This document shows positions 41,138 to 50,434 of a stretch of DNA of 64,000 bases, one piece after another. The notes under the pieces were generated by a model. That model was not told the origin of the DNA, did not search any database, and was given only the letters and a program-made list of their open reading frames with translations. Within the stretch, counting starts at the first letter, position 1. Each line of letters opens with the position of its first letter. The stretch is from NCBI GenBank assembly GCA_963747715.1, contig CAVVGB010000003.1, forward strand, positions 62,001 to 126,000. The letters are read 5' to 3'. Source of the stretch: CAVVGB01 sp963747715 (GTDB lineage Bacteria > Actinomycetota > Thermoleophilia > Gaiellales > Gaiellaceae). The position numbers and the translations under genes were made by a program.

Positions 41138-41855
41138 CCTTGTCAAGCTGACGCTCGAATACGACGGGACGGAGTTCGCCGGCTGGGCGGCGCAGCCGGG
41201 TCTTCGCACCGTCGAGGGCGAGCTCCGGAAGGCGCTCGACGCGGCCTTCCCGGGGTGGAACGACCTCGCGGTTGCAGGCCGAACGGACGCCGGGGTCCAC
41301 GCTCGCGGCCAGGTCGCAAGCTTCCGGATCGACGGCGGGGCGCCGGCCGAGAAGGCCGCGCGGGCTCTGAACGCCCTGCTCCCCGACGACGTCAGCGCTC
41401 TGGCGAGCGAGACGGCCGGGGACGACTTCCACGCGCGCTTCTCGGCGCGGTCCCGCTCGTACCGCTACCGCATCTGGCGCCGCTCGACGCCCTCACCGTT
41501 CGAGCGCCGGCGCTCCCTCTGGCACCCGCGCCCCTTCGATCTCGCAGGCGTCGAGGAATCGGCGCGGCGCGTCGTCGGCGAGCACGACTTCCGGGCGTTC
41601 ACGCCCACCGAGACGCACCACCACTCCTCCGTTCGGGTCGTCAGTGAGGCGGGATGGGAGAGCGAAGGCGACATCGTCGCTTTCACGATCACAGCCGACA
41701 GCTTTCTGCGTCACATGGTGCGGACGCTGGTCGGTACGATGCTGGAACAGGACCCGGACGCGTTGGCGCGGCTACTCGAAGGGCGTCCACGCACGGAAGC
41801 GGGCACGACCGCGCCGCCCTGGGGCCTCTATCTCGAACGTGTCCAGTATGAGTGA
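41133..41855 (+). CDS. truA: tRNA pseudouridine synthase A
   Basis: TruA makes pseudouridine at tRNA positions 38-40. The 240-residue protein starts SLVKLTLEYDGTEFAGWAAQP and has the catalytic-aspartate motif AGRTDAGVHARGQVASF, RSRSYRYRIW and ADSFLRHMVRTLVGTML. The GTG start is fixed by homology, leaving almost no leader. Downstream it overlaps the HAD gene by eight bases. Confidence 0.95.
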   Translation: MSLVKLTLEYDGTEFAGWAAQPGLRTVEGELRKALDAAFPGWNDLAVAGRTDAGVHARGQVASFRIDGGAPAEKAARALNALLPDDVSALASETAGDDFHARFSARSRSYRYRIWRRSTPSPFERRRSLWHPRPFDLAGVEESARRVVGEHDFRAFTPTETHHHSSVRVVSEAGWESEGDIVAFTITADSFLRHMVRTLVGTMLEQDPDALARLLEGRPRTEAGTTAPPWGLYLERVQYE

Positions 41856-42492
41856 CGTGCGCTATCCGATCGTGCTCTTCGACCTCGACGGCACGCTGAT
41901 CGACTCGGGGGCGATGATCCTGTCCTCATTCCGCTACGCGACGCGCACGGTTCTCGAGCGCGAGATCCCGGACGAGGAGCTCGCCGCGCTCGTCGGCGGC
42001 ATGAACATCCGCGAGCAGATGCAGTCGCTCGCGCCCGACCGGGTGGAGGAGCTTGTGCGCGTCTACCGCGCGCACAATGAGCCGCTTCATGCCGATTTGC
42101 AGGCGTTTCCGGGTGTCGAGGGCCTCTTGGGAGAGCTGTCGTCGCAAGGCCGCAAGCTCGGCATCGTGACGGCGAAGCGCCGGCGCACGGTCGACCTCGC
42201 CTTCGCCGTCCTGCCGATCGAGCGCTTCTTCGATGTCGTGGTCACGTCCGGCGACACCGAGCGGCACAAGCCGCATCCCGACCCAGTGCTCCTCGCGCTC
42301 GAGCGCCTGAACGCAAATGGCGCGCGCGCCGCGTTCGTCGGTGACTCCCCGTTCGACGTCGGCGCCGGCAAGGCGGCGGGCACGTTCACCGTCGGCGTGT
42401 CGTGGGGCGGCCTCCACCCGGAAGAGCGGCTGGTCGAGGCGGGCGCGGACGTCGTCGTGCACAAGCCGGAAGATCTGCTCGATGTCCTCTAG
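41848..42492 (+). CDS. HAD-superfamily phosphatase, phosphoglycolate phosphatase-like
   Basis: The 214-residue protein has all HAD motifs: FDLDGTLIDSG (nucleophile Asp), IVTAKRR (motif II), HKPHPDPVL (Lys, motif III) and FVGDSPFDVGAGKAAG (motif IV), with a helical cap of the Gph/PpaX type. It may clear phosphoglycolate or pyrophosphate; specificity is not visible. It is wedged between truA and ligA with overlaps on both sides (ATG inside truA, ligA ATG inside its 3' end), suggesting one operon. Confidence 0.88.
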   Translation: MSDVRYPIVLFDLDGTLIDSGAMILSSFRYATRTVLEREIPDEELAALVGGMNIREQMQSLAPDRVEELVRVYRAHNEPLHADLQAFPGVEGLLGELSSQGRKLGIVTAKRRRTVDLAFAVLPIERFFDVVVTSGDTERHKPHPDPVLLALERLNANGARAAFVGDSPFDVGAGKAAGTFTVGVSWGGLHPEERLVEAGADVVVHKPEDLLDVL

Positions 42493-44518
42493 GACGAAGA
42501 CGACGAAACCGCCGAGCGACGCGAAGCGGATCGCCGAGCTGCGCGAGCTCGTCGACCACCACCTCTACCGCTACCACGTTCTCGACGACCCGGAGATCTC
42601 GGACGCCGAGTTCGACAGCATCTGGGACGAGCTGCTGGCTCTCGAGCGCGAGCACCCGGAACTACAGACACCGGACAGCCCCACGCAGCGAGTCGGCGCG
42701 CCGCCCTCGGACAAGTTCGAGAAGGTCCAGCACCCGACGCCTATGGGCTCGCTCGACAAGGTGACGACCGATGAGGAGCTCGCCAAGTGGCATGCAGACG
42801 TCGTCAAGAGGCTCGGCGGCGCCGAGGTGCGCTACGTCACCGAGCCGAAGATCGACGGGCTCTCCATCAACCTTCTGTACGAGAAGGGCCTGCTCGTCCA
42901 CGGGGCGACTCGCGGCGACGGCTTCCGCGGCGAGAACGTCACGCCGAACCTGAAGACGATCAGGGCGATCGCCATGCGGATGAGACTCGGTGCTAAGGAG
43001 AAGGCCCCGCCGCTCCTCGAGGCGCGCGGCGAGGTGTACCTGCCGCTCTCCGGCTTCAACGAGCTCAACGCCCGGTTGACGAAGGAAGGCAAGAAGCCGA
43101 CCCCGAACCCGCGCAACGCTGCGGCTGGATCGCTCCGACAGAAGGATCCGTCGATTACGGCGTCCCGCCCGCTCTCGATCTGGATCCACGGTCTCGGCCG
43201 CAAGGACGGCCTGCCGACCGAGGGCCACTGGGACTCGCTGGTGTGGCTTCGCGAGCACGGGTTCCGCACGAACCCCTACGCGCAGATCCACGACTCGATC
43301 GAATCGGTCGCGGAGACGTGCCGGGAGTGGGAGAAGCGCAGGATCGAGCTCGATTACGAGATCGACGGGCTCGTCATCAAGGTCGACTCGTTCGCGCAAC
43401 AGGAGCGCCTCGGCGCGCTGCACCATCGACCGCGCTGGGCGCGCGCCTACAAGTGGGCGCCGATGACCGCGGCGACCCGGCTCAACAAGATCCTTATCCG
43501 CGTAGGGCGGACGGGGGCGCTCAACCCGTGGGCGCTGCTCGAGCCGGTGGAGGTCGGGGGCGTGACGGTCTCCCGCGCGACGCTCCACAACGAGGAGGAC
43601 ATCAACCGCAAGGAGATTCGCGAGGGCGACATGGTGATCGTCCAGCGTGCGGGCGACGTGATCCCGCAGATCGTCGGGCCGGCCGGTCGGCACGAGCCGG
43701 GAACGAAGAAGTTCCGGATGCCGAAGCGCTGTCCGCTCTGCAAAACCGAGATCGTGAAGCCGGAAGGCGAGGCGATGCACCGCTGCCCGAACGACGACTG
43801 CCCGTCACGCGGGCTCGAGTCGCTCATCAACTGGGTGCAGGCCGCCGCGGACATCGAGGGCGTCGGTGAACAGTCGGTGCGCCGGTTCTGGGAGCTCGGC
43901 ATCGTGCGCTCCCTCCCGGACCTGTACCGATTGACGAAGGAACAGCTCGTCGAGTTGGAGGGGTACGCGGACATCTCCGCATCGAATGCGATCGCGTCGA
44001 TCGAAGCTTCCAAGGGGATTCCCTTCATGCGCGTCCTCTTCGGTCTCAACATCCCCGACGTCGGGTGGGTGACCGCGCAGAACCTCGCCCGTCATTTCGA
44101 GAACGTCGACCGCTTGCTCGAGGCCGATGCCGCTGCGGTCGAAGAGGTGGACGGCATCGGGCCAGACCGGGCGGAGTCGATCGCGACGTGGTTCGCGGAC
44201 GAGAAGAACCGAGCGCTGGTCGCCGAGCTGCGGGAGCTTGGGCTTCGCTTCGAGCTCGGCGAGGAGGACCGGCCCGCGGAAGGGCCGCTGACGGGGAAGA
44301 CCTACGTCGTCACGGGGACGCTCGAGAAGTGGTCGCGCGAACAGGCGACGGCCGCGCTCGAGGCGGCCGGCGCCAAGGTCACGAACTCGGTCTCGAGCAA
44401 GACGACGGCGTTGATCGTCGGCGAGGAGCCCGGCGCGAGCAAGCTGACCAAGGCGCAGCGGCTCGGCATCGAGCTCGTCGACGAGACCGGTCTCGAAGTC
44501 CTGCTACGCGCCCGCTAG
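42482..44518 (+). CDS. ligA: NAD-dependent DNA ligase
   Basis: LigA seals nicks in replication and repair. The 678-residue enzyme has domain Ia YRYHVLDDPEISDAEFD, the adenylation motif EPKIDG (Lys 123), the OB fold, the zinc cysteines CPLC...CPNDDC (about 418-440), helix-hairpin-helix repeats with DIEGVGEQSVRRFWELG and VEEVDGIGPDRAES, and a C-terminal BRCT domain (about 595-678). The start inside the HAD gene end was chosen because homology begins there. The 3' end overlaps the convergent carboxypeptidase gene by 15 bases. Confidence 0.97.
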   Translation: MSSRTKTTKPPSDAKRIAELRELVDHHLYRYHVLDDPEISDAEFDSIWDELLALEREHPELQTPDSPTQRVGAPPSDKFEKVQHPTPMGSLDKVTTDEELAKWHADVVKRLGGAEVRYVTEPKIDGLSINLLYEKGLLVHGATRGDGFRGENVTPNLKTIRAIAMRMRLGAKEKAPPLLEARGEVYLPLSGFNELNARLTKEGKKPTPNPRNAAAGSLRQKDPSITASRPLSIWIHGLGRKDGLPTEGHWDSLVWLREHGFRTNPYAQIHDSIESVAETCREWEKRRIELDYEIDGLVIKVDSFAQQERLGALHHRPRWARAYKWAPMTAATRLNKILIRVGRTGALNPWALLEPVEVGGVTVSRATLHNEEDINRKEIREGDMVIVQRAGDVIPQIVGPAGRHEPGTKKFRMPKRCPLCKTEIVKPEGEAMHRCPNDDCPSRGLESLINWVQAAADIEGVGEQSVRRFWELGIVRSLPDLYRLTKEQLVELEGYADISASNAIASIEASKGIPFMRVLFGLNIPDVGWVTAQNLARHFENVDRLLEADAAAVEEVDGIGPDRAESIATWFADEKNRALVAELRELGLRFELGEEDRPAEGPLTGKTYVVTGTLEKWSREQATAALEAAGAKVTNSVSSKTTALIVGEEPGASKLTKAQRLGIELVDETGLEVLLRAR

Positions 44519-45712
44519 GACGGTCGCGAAGCGGTCCTGCGCGCGGCGCGCGTAGAACACGGAGACCGGGAAGCCGTTCTGCAGGACCGAGAACACATAC
44601 TCCGAGCGCGCGAACCCGGAGAGGGCCGAGGCGACGGCGGTCGTTCCGGTCTTGGCGCGCACCCTGCCGTAGGCCGGCCATCTCGTCATGCGGTCTTCGA
44701 GCGTGCCGCTCACTCCCGCCACCGGGAGCGAGGTCACGAACACGTTCTGGATCGTCGGGTCGCTCCATGCCGAGATGAGGAGCGCGGCGAGCGCCCGCGC
44801 GGTGAGGCGGTCGTAGCTCGAGAGACCGGACCCGTCGACGATGCGCACCCCTTCGAGCGGGACGCCCCGCTGCTTGAGCTCGCTTCTGACGACGCGCGCT
44901 CCCGCTTCTGAAGTGCCGGCATCGCGGAAGCGCGCACCGAGTTGCTTGAGCAGCATCTCGGCGTAGAAGTTGTCGCTGACGAGGTTCATGCGGCGCACGA
45001 TCTCCGCCAGCTCTGTCGACGGGCGGTCGGCGAGAAGCTGCGCTGCCTCGTCGGCCACGCCGGTCTTCGAGCGGCGGGGAACGCTCACCCCCTCGGCGAT
45101 GAGAGCGCGGCGAAACGCGCGTGCGGCCGCCGCGGCCGGGTCATCGACGATCCTGCCCTCGATCTTCCCCCGGTTGACGATGAGCGCGGAGAGAGGCGGC
45201 GACTCTTCTTTGTAATAGGACGCTTTCCACCCCCGCACGGTGCGGCGGGTGTCGTAGTACGACTCGTCCCCGACGATTCGACCCGTCACCTGCGTGATCC
45301 CGTCCGCGCGCACCTCCTCGGCCAGCCGCCTGAGGTCGGCCTGGCTGAGCGTTGGATCGCCGAAGCCCTTGAGGACCAGGCGCCCCTGCCAGACGCCGTC
45401 GACGAGCGCGCCCTCGCCGAGGACCTGCGTCTCGATGCGGAAGCCGGGCCCCAGACGGTCGAGCGCCGCCAGGGCGACCACGAGCTTCTGATTGGAAGCG
45501 GGACGGAGGGACAGGCTCGCGTTCTGGGCGAAGACAAGCTTCCCGTCCGTCAGGTCGATCGCGATTGCGCCGGTCATCGACTGCGAGACGTATGGAGAGT
45601 CGAGCGCGCGGTCGAGCTTGCCCCGCAGGCCCGCGTCGGCCGCCGGCGCAACGACCGCGCCTAGCGCAACCGCGGCGAGTGCGACGGCCGCCCGGGTCCG
45701 GCGGAGGATCAT
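44504..45712 (-). CDS. dacB: D-alanyl-D-alanine carboxypeptidase / PBP4 family (class C penicillin-binding protein)
   Basis: PBP4-type enzymes trim peptidoglycan side chains outside the membrane. The 402-residue protein has a signal peptide (MILRRTRAAVALAAVALGAV, cleavage after ADA near 27) and the three active-site motifs: SxxK in ASNQKL (Ser 73), SDN in LVSDNFYAEMLLKQLG and KTG in VRAKTGTT. The large insertion typical of PBP4 lies between the first two. The ATG after CCGGAGG was chosen because the signal peptide starts there. Confidence 0.92.
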   Translation of the reverse strand: MILRRTRAAVALAAVALGAVVAPAADAGLRGKLDRALDSPYVSQSMTGAIAIDLTDGKLVFAQNASLSLRPASNQKLVVALAALDRLGPGFRIETQVLGEGALVDGVWQGRLVLKGFGDPTLSQADLRRLAEEVRADGITQVTGRIVGDESYYDTRRTVRGWKASYYKEESPPLSALIVNRGKIEGRIVDDPAAAAARAFRRALIAEGVSVPRRSKTGVADEAAQLLADRPSTELAEIVRRMNLVSDNFYAEMLLKQLGARFRDAGTSEAGARVVRSELKQRGVPLEGVRIVDGSGLSSYDRLTARALAALLISAWSDPTIQNVFVTSLPVAGVSGTLEDRMTRWPAYGRVRAKTGTTAVASALSGFARSEYVFSVLQNGFPVSVFYARRAQDRFATVLAGA

Positions 45713-45791
45713 GCCTCTAGGCCCGACGGGCCGCGAGGATAGGCCCACCGGCCCATGCAGTGGGCGGGAGCGCGCCGCATAATCGTCAGGG

Positions 45792-46109
45792 GTGCCCATG
45801 GACGACCTGCGGCCTCTTATCGACAGAATCCGCAGCCTGCTCGACGGGCGAGCGGCCGACCCCGGGGGCAGCGTCACGGACGTGGAGCATACGCTCACCG
45901 ACGGCTACGCCGCAGCTCTCGAGCTCGAGCGCGAGCGGCTTCGAATCGAGCGCCGCATGACCGAGCTCGCGCGCACCGTCGAGCGCGCCGAGGAGGCCGG
46001 CGAGCTCAGACGCTTGGCCGCCAGGCTTACCGGAACCGAGGCGCAGCTCGCGGAGATCCGCTTGCTCCTCGCGGAGCTCCGCCGCGTCGCCGACGCGCGC
46101 GCCGCCTAG
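45792..46109 (+). CDS. Small helical (coiled-coil) protein of unknown function
   Basis: The 105-residue protein (GTG start, or ATG two codons on) is rich in Leu, Glu, Arg and Ala with heptad-like spacing from about residue 35 to 100 (ALELERERLRIERRMTELAR, RLAARLTGTEAQLAEIRLLL). A GTCAGGGG site precedes it and codon bias is strong. It lies between the carboxypeptidase gene (divergent) and the response regulator (convergent). No family recognised. Confidence 0.6.
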   Translation: MPMDDLRPLIDRIRSLLDGRAADPGGSVTDVEHTLTDGYAAALELERERLRIERRMTELARTVERAEEAGELRRLAARLTGTEAQLAEIRLLLAELRRVADARAA

Positions 46110-46115
46110 GTCTTC

Positions 46116-46808
46116 CTAGACGATTCCGGAACGGACGGCGTAGACCGCAGCCTGGATGCGGTTCTCGATCTGCAGCTTCATGAGGATGTTCGAGATGTGG
46201 TTCTTGACCGTCTTCGGGCTGATGAAGAGCTCGCGGGCGATCTCGGCGTTGTCCTTGCCATTCGCGATCAGCTTGAGCACTTCGATCTCGCGGTCCGAGA
46301 GCTCCGCCCTGATCGTCTGGGCCGCGTCCTCGCTCTTCCCCTGGGAGCGCAGGCGCTGCAGCACCTTGACGGCGATCTGCGGGGAGATGAGCGATTCGCC
46401 GTCCGCCGCCGCGCGGATCCCCGCGAGAAGTTCGTCGATTGACGAATCCTTGAGCAGGTAACCGCAGGCGCCCGCCATCACGGCGTCCATCACGTCCTCG
46501 TCGTCGACGGAGATCGTCAGCACGACGACGCGTGCGAGGGGCGCCATGCCGGTGAGATGCCGCGTCGTCTCGACGCCGGAGAGGCCCGGCATGTTCAGGT
46601 CCATGATCACCACGTCGGGGACGAGCTCGGGGACAAGCCGCAAGGCCGTCTGGCCGTTCGGCGCCTCGCCGACGACCTGCACCCCTTGCTCCTCGAGCAG
46701 GTTCTTGAGCCCCGTCCGAAAGAGGTCGTGGTCGTCTACGAGGAGGACGCGAAGCTCCTCGAGCTCCCTGTCGGAGCGCGACTCCTCCGTTGCTGGCGAC
46801 CCACCCAC
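46116..46808 (-). CDS. NarL/LuxR-type two-component response regulator
   Basis: The 230-residue protein has a receiver domain (about 20-135) with VLLVDDHDLFRTG, the phospho-acceptor Asp in VIMDLNMPG, a Thr in VLTISV and Lys in YLLKDSS, and a LuxR HTH domain (about 168-228) with LSDREIEVLKLIANGKDNAE, ISPKTVKNHISNILMKL. It is complete and of normal length. No histidine kinase adjoins it, so its partner is encoded elsewhere. Targets unknown. Confidence 0.93.
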   Translation of the reverse strand: MGGSPATEESRSDRELEELRVLLVDDHDLFRTGLKNLLEEQGVQVVGEAPNGQTALRLVPELVPDVVIMDLNMPGLSGVETTRHLTGMAPLARVVVLTISVDDEDVMDAVMAGACGYLLKDSSIDELLAGIRAAADGESLISPQIAVKVLQRLRSQGKSEDAAQTIRAELSDREIEVLKLIANGKDNAEIARELFISPKTVKNHISNILMKLQIENRIQAAVYAVRSGIV

Positions 46809-46860
46809 GCCTGACCTCCGCCCCTGGCTAGGAGTGACGCCGACGATTGTAGTCGGAGCC

Positions 46861-47874
46861 TTACAGCAGGGTGATCGTGACGGTGCGCCGGCCCCACTGA
46901 ATCGCCTGAGCGCAAGTGGGGAACCACAGGTCGATCATCGCGCCCTTGACCGCCGAGCCCGTGTCCGCCGCGACACCCTGACCGTAGCCGGGGACGAACA
47001 TCCTCGTCCCGAGCGGGATGACCGTGGGGTCGGTCGCGATCACGCCCCACGCGACCGGGATGCCCGTTGCGGTCATCCCGCGCAAGCAGTAACCGGTGGA
47101 CGAGACGGTCATCTTCGCGCCGGACGTGGGCGGGGCAGAGGGTGGGGGCGGTGCGCCGCTGCCGCTTCCGCCGCCGGACGAGCCGACGTCCTGGGAGCGC
47201 GACTCCGCCTGTGCGGCCTGGTCGGTCAGCTCGGCGATCTGCTGGCGGTTCAGCGCCTGCTCTTCGCGCAGGGAAGCGAGGTAGGACGCGCGCTCCGAGC
47301 GAGCCCGAAGCAGCGAGGCCTGAGCGGCTCTCGCCTGCGTCACGAGCGACTGTACTTCCGCGCTGCGCGCGGCCAGCTCCCGGAGAGCGACGCGGACCGC
47401 GACCCGGGTCCTGCGCACCTGGGCGAGGATCTCCGTGTCCTGGCGCGCGACGTTGTCAAAGCCCTCGAGGGTCGAGATCGCCTCCTCCAAGGACTGGGCG
47501 CCGAGCAGAACCGCAAGGGGATCGATCTCGCCCTCGATGTAAAGCGCCCTCAGGCGCGTCGCCAGGCGCTCGTCGGCGCGGGCGACCGCTTGCCGTGCGA
47601 GGTCGAGCTGCTGCCGAGCGGCCTCCTGCCGGCGCTCGAGGGCCGCCGCCTTCTGCCCGAGGGCGGCCACGCGCTGCTCGGCCCGTCCGAGCTTGGTCTC
47701 GAGGGCGTAGAGGTCGAGCAGGGCCTCGTGCGTCTGGTTTCGCAGCCGATCGGCCTCCTGGCGGAGGGAGGCTTGATCGTCGGCGTGTGCCCCGCCGACC
47801 GAAATGAGCGCAACCGTCGCGGCCAATGCGGCTGCCGCAACGCGAGCCCGTCCCCCGTACCAACTCGCCCGCAC
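46861..47874 (-). CDS. Secreted coiled-coil protein with C-terminal 3D domain (cell-wall hydrolase-like)
   Basis: The 337-residue protein has a signal peptide (to about 31, AHA), a coiled coil (about 33-220) with YIEGEIDPLAVLLGAQSLEEA like the CwlO N-terminal domain, a Gly/Ser/Pro linker (228-250) and a 3D domain (about 253-337) with GVIATDPTVIPLGTRMFVP, GYGQGVAADTGSAVKG and IDLWF; the three aspartates of the fold are present. 3D domains occur in lytic transglycosylase-like enzymes. It is divergent from the NlpC/P60 gene, which has a homologous N-terminal part. Confidence 0.88.
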   Translation of the reverse strand: MRASWYGGRARVAAAALAATVALISVGGAHADDQASLRQEADRLRNQTHEALLDLYALETKLGRAEQRVAALGQKAAALERRQEAARQQLDLARQAVARADERLATRLRALYIEGEIDPLAVLLGAQSLEEAISTLEGFDNVARQDTEILAQVRRTRVAVRVALRELAARSAEVQSLVTQARAAQASLLRARSERASYLASLREEQALNRQQIAELTDQAAQAESRSQDVGSSGGGSGSGAPPPPSAPPTSGAKMTVSSTGYCLRGMTATGIPVAWGVIATDPTVIPLGTRMFVPGYGQGVAADTGSAVKGAMIDLWFPTCAQAIQWGRRTVTITLL

Positions 47875-47983
47875 GAGCCCGGGACCCTAGCACGGGCCTT
47901 CGGACGCGAGGTCTCCGCAAGGAACGCCTGCAAGCGGCAAACTTTGACCTGTCATCGAGGAGGGCTGCTAGCATCCCGCCTTC

Positions 47984-49051
47984 GTGACGGTGCCCAGCCC
48001 GCCACGCGCCGCTGTCTCGGCAGCAGTTTTCGTCGTACTTCTTGCGGCCTCTCTATTCAGCCCCGCACTCGCGGGCGCTGAGCCGTCCGTTGCGGAGAAA
48101 CGGGCCCAGGCCGATGCCGTCCTCGGGCAGATCGCCGCCGTTGACGCCGAGTTGGGGCACGCCATCGAGGCCTACAACGCCGCCGAGATCCGCCTGAGCG
48201 GGATCAAGGCCGAGCAGAAGGTCAACGCCCGGCGCCTCGAGATCGCGCGCGCGAACTTCAAGCGCGCGCAGGCCACGCTCGAGCGCCGCCTGGTCGCTCT
48301 GTACACGGCCGACCAGGAAAGCGCGCTTACGGTCCTGCTCGGGGCGAGCTCGATCGAAGAGCTGATCAACCGCGTGGATGCGATCAACCGCGTGTCCGAG
48401 CAGGACGCGCGCATCATCCGCGAGGTGAAGATGTTCCGCGACGAGGTGCGCACGCGCGAGGCCCAGCTGAAGCGCGCCGCGGCGGAGCAGGAACAGGTCG
48501 TCGCTGAGCTCGCAACCAGGAAGGCGTCCATCGAGAGCCGGCTCGCCGAGCGCCGTCAGCTCCTCTCGAGCATCAAGGACGAGATTGCCTCGATCCAGGC
48601 GGCTGAGGCACGCCAGCAGGACCGGCTGCAGGCGCAGGCCGAGCAGCGCATCGCGTCTTCCTCCGGCGGTAGTAGCGGCGGCGGTGGGAATCCGCCGCCC
48701 GGTCAGTACGGCGGCGTTGTCGGCATCGCCATGCAGTACCTGGGCGTGCCGTACGTCTGGGGCGGAGCTTCGCCGTCCGGCTTCGACTGCTCCGGCTTCA
48801 TCATGTACGTGTACTCGAAGGTCGGCGTGTCGCTGCCTCACAACGCGGCGATGCAGTACGGCTACGGCTCTCCGGTGTCGCGGTCGAACCTCCAGGCCGG
48901 GGACCTCGTGTTCTTCAACGGCCTCGGCCACGCTGGCATCTACATCGGCGGCAACCAGTTCATCCACGCGCCGCACACCGGTGACGTCGTCAAGATCTCG
49001 TCGCTAACCGGCTGGTACGACTACACCTTCTACGGCGCCCGCCGTCTCTAG
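47984..49051 (+). CDS. Secreted coiled-coil NlpC/P60 peptidoglycan endopeptidase
   Basis: The 355-residue protein (GTG start) has a signal peptide (cleavage near LAGA, 31), a coiled coil (about 35-220) containing YTADQESALTVLLGASSIEE, a Gly-rich linker and an NlpC/P60 domain (about 243-355). The catalytic Cys is in GFDCSGFIMYVYSK (about residue 269), with His in LGHAGIYIGGNQFIHAP. Such enzymes cut between D-Glu and the diamino acid in stem peptides. The coiled coil matches that of the divergent 3D-domain protein, implying duplication with exchange of the catalytic domain. An ABC-type FtsEX activator is often needed but is not in this window. Confidence 0.93.
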   Translation: MTVPSPPRAAVSAAVFVVLLAASLFSPALAGAEPSVAEKRAQADAVLGQIAAVDAELGHAIEAYNAAEIRLSGIKAEQKVNARRLEIARANFKRAQATLERRLVALYTADQESALTVLLGASSIEELINRVDAINRVSEQDARIIREVKMFRDEVRTREAQLKRAAAEQEQVVAELATRKASIESRLAERRQLLSSIKDEIASIQAAEARQQDRLQAQAEQRIASSSGGSSGGGGNPPPGQYGGVVGIAMQYLGVPYVWGGASPSGFDCSGFIMYVYSKVGVSLPHNAAMQYGYGSPVSRSNLQAGDLVFFNGLGHAGIYIGGNQFIHAPHTGDVVKISSLTGWYDYTFYGARRL

Positions 49052-49054
49052 CTA

Positions 49055-49453
49055 CTAGTAGGTCGAGTCGCCTTCGCCGGCGCGCGTAACGCGCTTGCGC
49101 ACGCGGACGCGTGTCCCCGATCCCGTGGTCGAGAAGTGCACCTCGTCGACCAGGGCGAGCATGAGCGGAATGCCGCGGCCCCCTTCGCGCTCGGACCGCG
49201 CGCCCGTCTCGAAGCTGCCGCGGTCGGCAACCTCCACCTCGATCTCCTCGGGCCGCGGCACGATCCGGATCCGGACGGGGTCGCCGCCGCTCGACTTGAG
49301 GGCGTTCGTGAGAGCCTCGGTCGCGGCAAGCTTGAGCTCGAAGCGCTCGCCCCCCGGCAAGGGGTACTCATCCGCGACCTCGTCGATCGAGGCACGCAGC
49401 CGCCGGGTCGCCGTTGGCTCGTCGTGGAGTATGAGTTCCATTGGCCCCATCAC
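49055..49453 (-). CDS. RsbW-like anti-sigma factor / serine kinase (HATPase_c)
   Basis: The 132-residue protein has the Bergerat fold of anti-sigma kinases: the N box AATEALTNALKSSGG and the G1 box DRGSFETGA, followed by GRGIPLMLALVDEV. It would bind a sigma factor or phosphorylate an STAS anti-anti-sigma factor. No sigma or STAS gene is adjacent. Two starts four codons apart (MMGP, MELIL) are possible. It is convergent with the NlpC/P60 gene, three bases away. Confidence 0.85.
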   Translation of the reverse strand: MMGPMELILHDEPTATRRLRASIDEVADEYPLPGGERFELKLAATEALTNALKSSGGDPVRIRIVPRPEEIEVEVADRGSFETGARSEREGGRGIPLMLALVDEVHFSTTGSGTRVRVRKRVTRAGEGDSTY

Positions 49454-49580
49454 GCCTTGTCGGAGGGGCGGTCTCGGAGCATCCTTCTTATACCCGCTTC
49501 AAGAACGGAAAAACCGTGAAGGGAACCCGCTCCAGACGCAGAATCTAAGCGGCCTTCCGCTACGCTTCGACTCCCCGCTC

Positions 49581-50426
49581 ATGCGCACAATCTGGAACGG
49601 ATCTCTCAACTTCGGCCTGGTCAACATCCCGATCGGGCTGGCCGTCGCGCAGCAGCGCAAGGACGTCGCCTTCCGGACGCTTCACCGCGAATGTGGCACC
49701 CCGATCAAGCAGAAGCGGTACTGCCCGTTCCACGAGCGCGACGTCGAGGCCGAGGAACTGGTCAAGGGCTGGGAGTTCAGCAAGGGCCAGTTCGTGGTCG
49801 TCGAAGACGAGGACCTCGAATCCGTCGCCCTCACCCGCTCGCAGTCCATCGACATCCTCCGCTTCGTCCCGATCTCCGAGGTCGACCCCATCTACTTCGA
49901 CCGGGCGTACTACCTCGCGCCGGCCAACGCCGACGCGCAGAAGCGCCCCTACGTGCTCCTGCTCCGTGCCATGCAGGAGGCCGAAATGGCCGCCGTCGGG
50001 AAGTTCGTGCTCTGGGGCAAGGAAAACCTCTGCCTCATCCGTCCGCTCGGCGACTCGCTCGCACTCGAGACCCTTTACTTCGCCGAGGACATTCGCTCGC
50101 GCGAGGAGATCGACGACGCCGTCGGTGAGACGAAGGTGAAGAGCGAGGAGCTCGCGATGGCGCGGCAGCTCGTCGACAGCCTGGTGGGTCAGTTCGACCC
50201 AGAGGACTACGAGAACGAGTACCGCGGCGATCTACGGGAAATGCTGGAGGCCAAGCTCGAGGGCAAGGAGATCACGCGCCCGGAGCCGGTGACGACCGCT
50301 CCGGTAGTCGACCTCATGGACGCGCTCAAGCAGAGCGTGGCGCAGGCTCAGAAGAACAAGAAAGCCCCCGCGAAGGGCAAGGCGAAGAAGGCACCCGCGT
50401 CGCGCAAGCGCGCCGCGGCTCGCTAG
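49581..50426 (+). CDS. ku: Non-homologous end-joining protein Ku
   Basis: Ku encircles DNA ends and recruits LigD. The 281-residue protein starts RTIWNGSLNFGLVNIPIGLA and has the beta-barrel core with KRYCPFHERDVEAEELVKGWEF, IDILRFVPISEVDPIYFDRAYYLAP (in two parts) and LWGKENLCLIRP, followed by a C-terminal Lys/Ala-rich tail (KAPAKGKAKKAPASRKRAAA) resembling the DNA-binding tails of mycobacterial-type Ku. The ATG was chosen by homology. LigD is not in this window, but LigA is nearby. Confidence 0.96.
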   Translation: MRTIWNGSLNFGLVNIPIGLAVAQQRKDVAFRTLHRECGTPIKQKRYCPFHERDVEAEELVKGWEFSKGQFVVVEDEDLESVALTRSQSIDILRFVPISEVDPIYFDRAYYLAPANADAQKRPYVLLLRAMQEAEMAAVGKFVLWGKENLCLIRPLGDSLALETLYFAEDIRSREEIDDAVGETKVKSEELAMARQLVDSLVGQFDPEDYENEYRGDLREMLEAKLEGKEITRPEPVTTAPVVDLMDALKQSVAQAQKNKKAPAKGKAKKAPASRKRAAAR

Positions 50427-50434
50427 CTGGCTAA

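Noticed and set aside
47875..47983. A ydaO (c-di-AMP) riboswitch before the NlpC/P60 gene, as in some actinomycetes
   Set aside because: The 109-bp gap is too short and shows none of the ydaO consensus.
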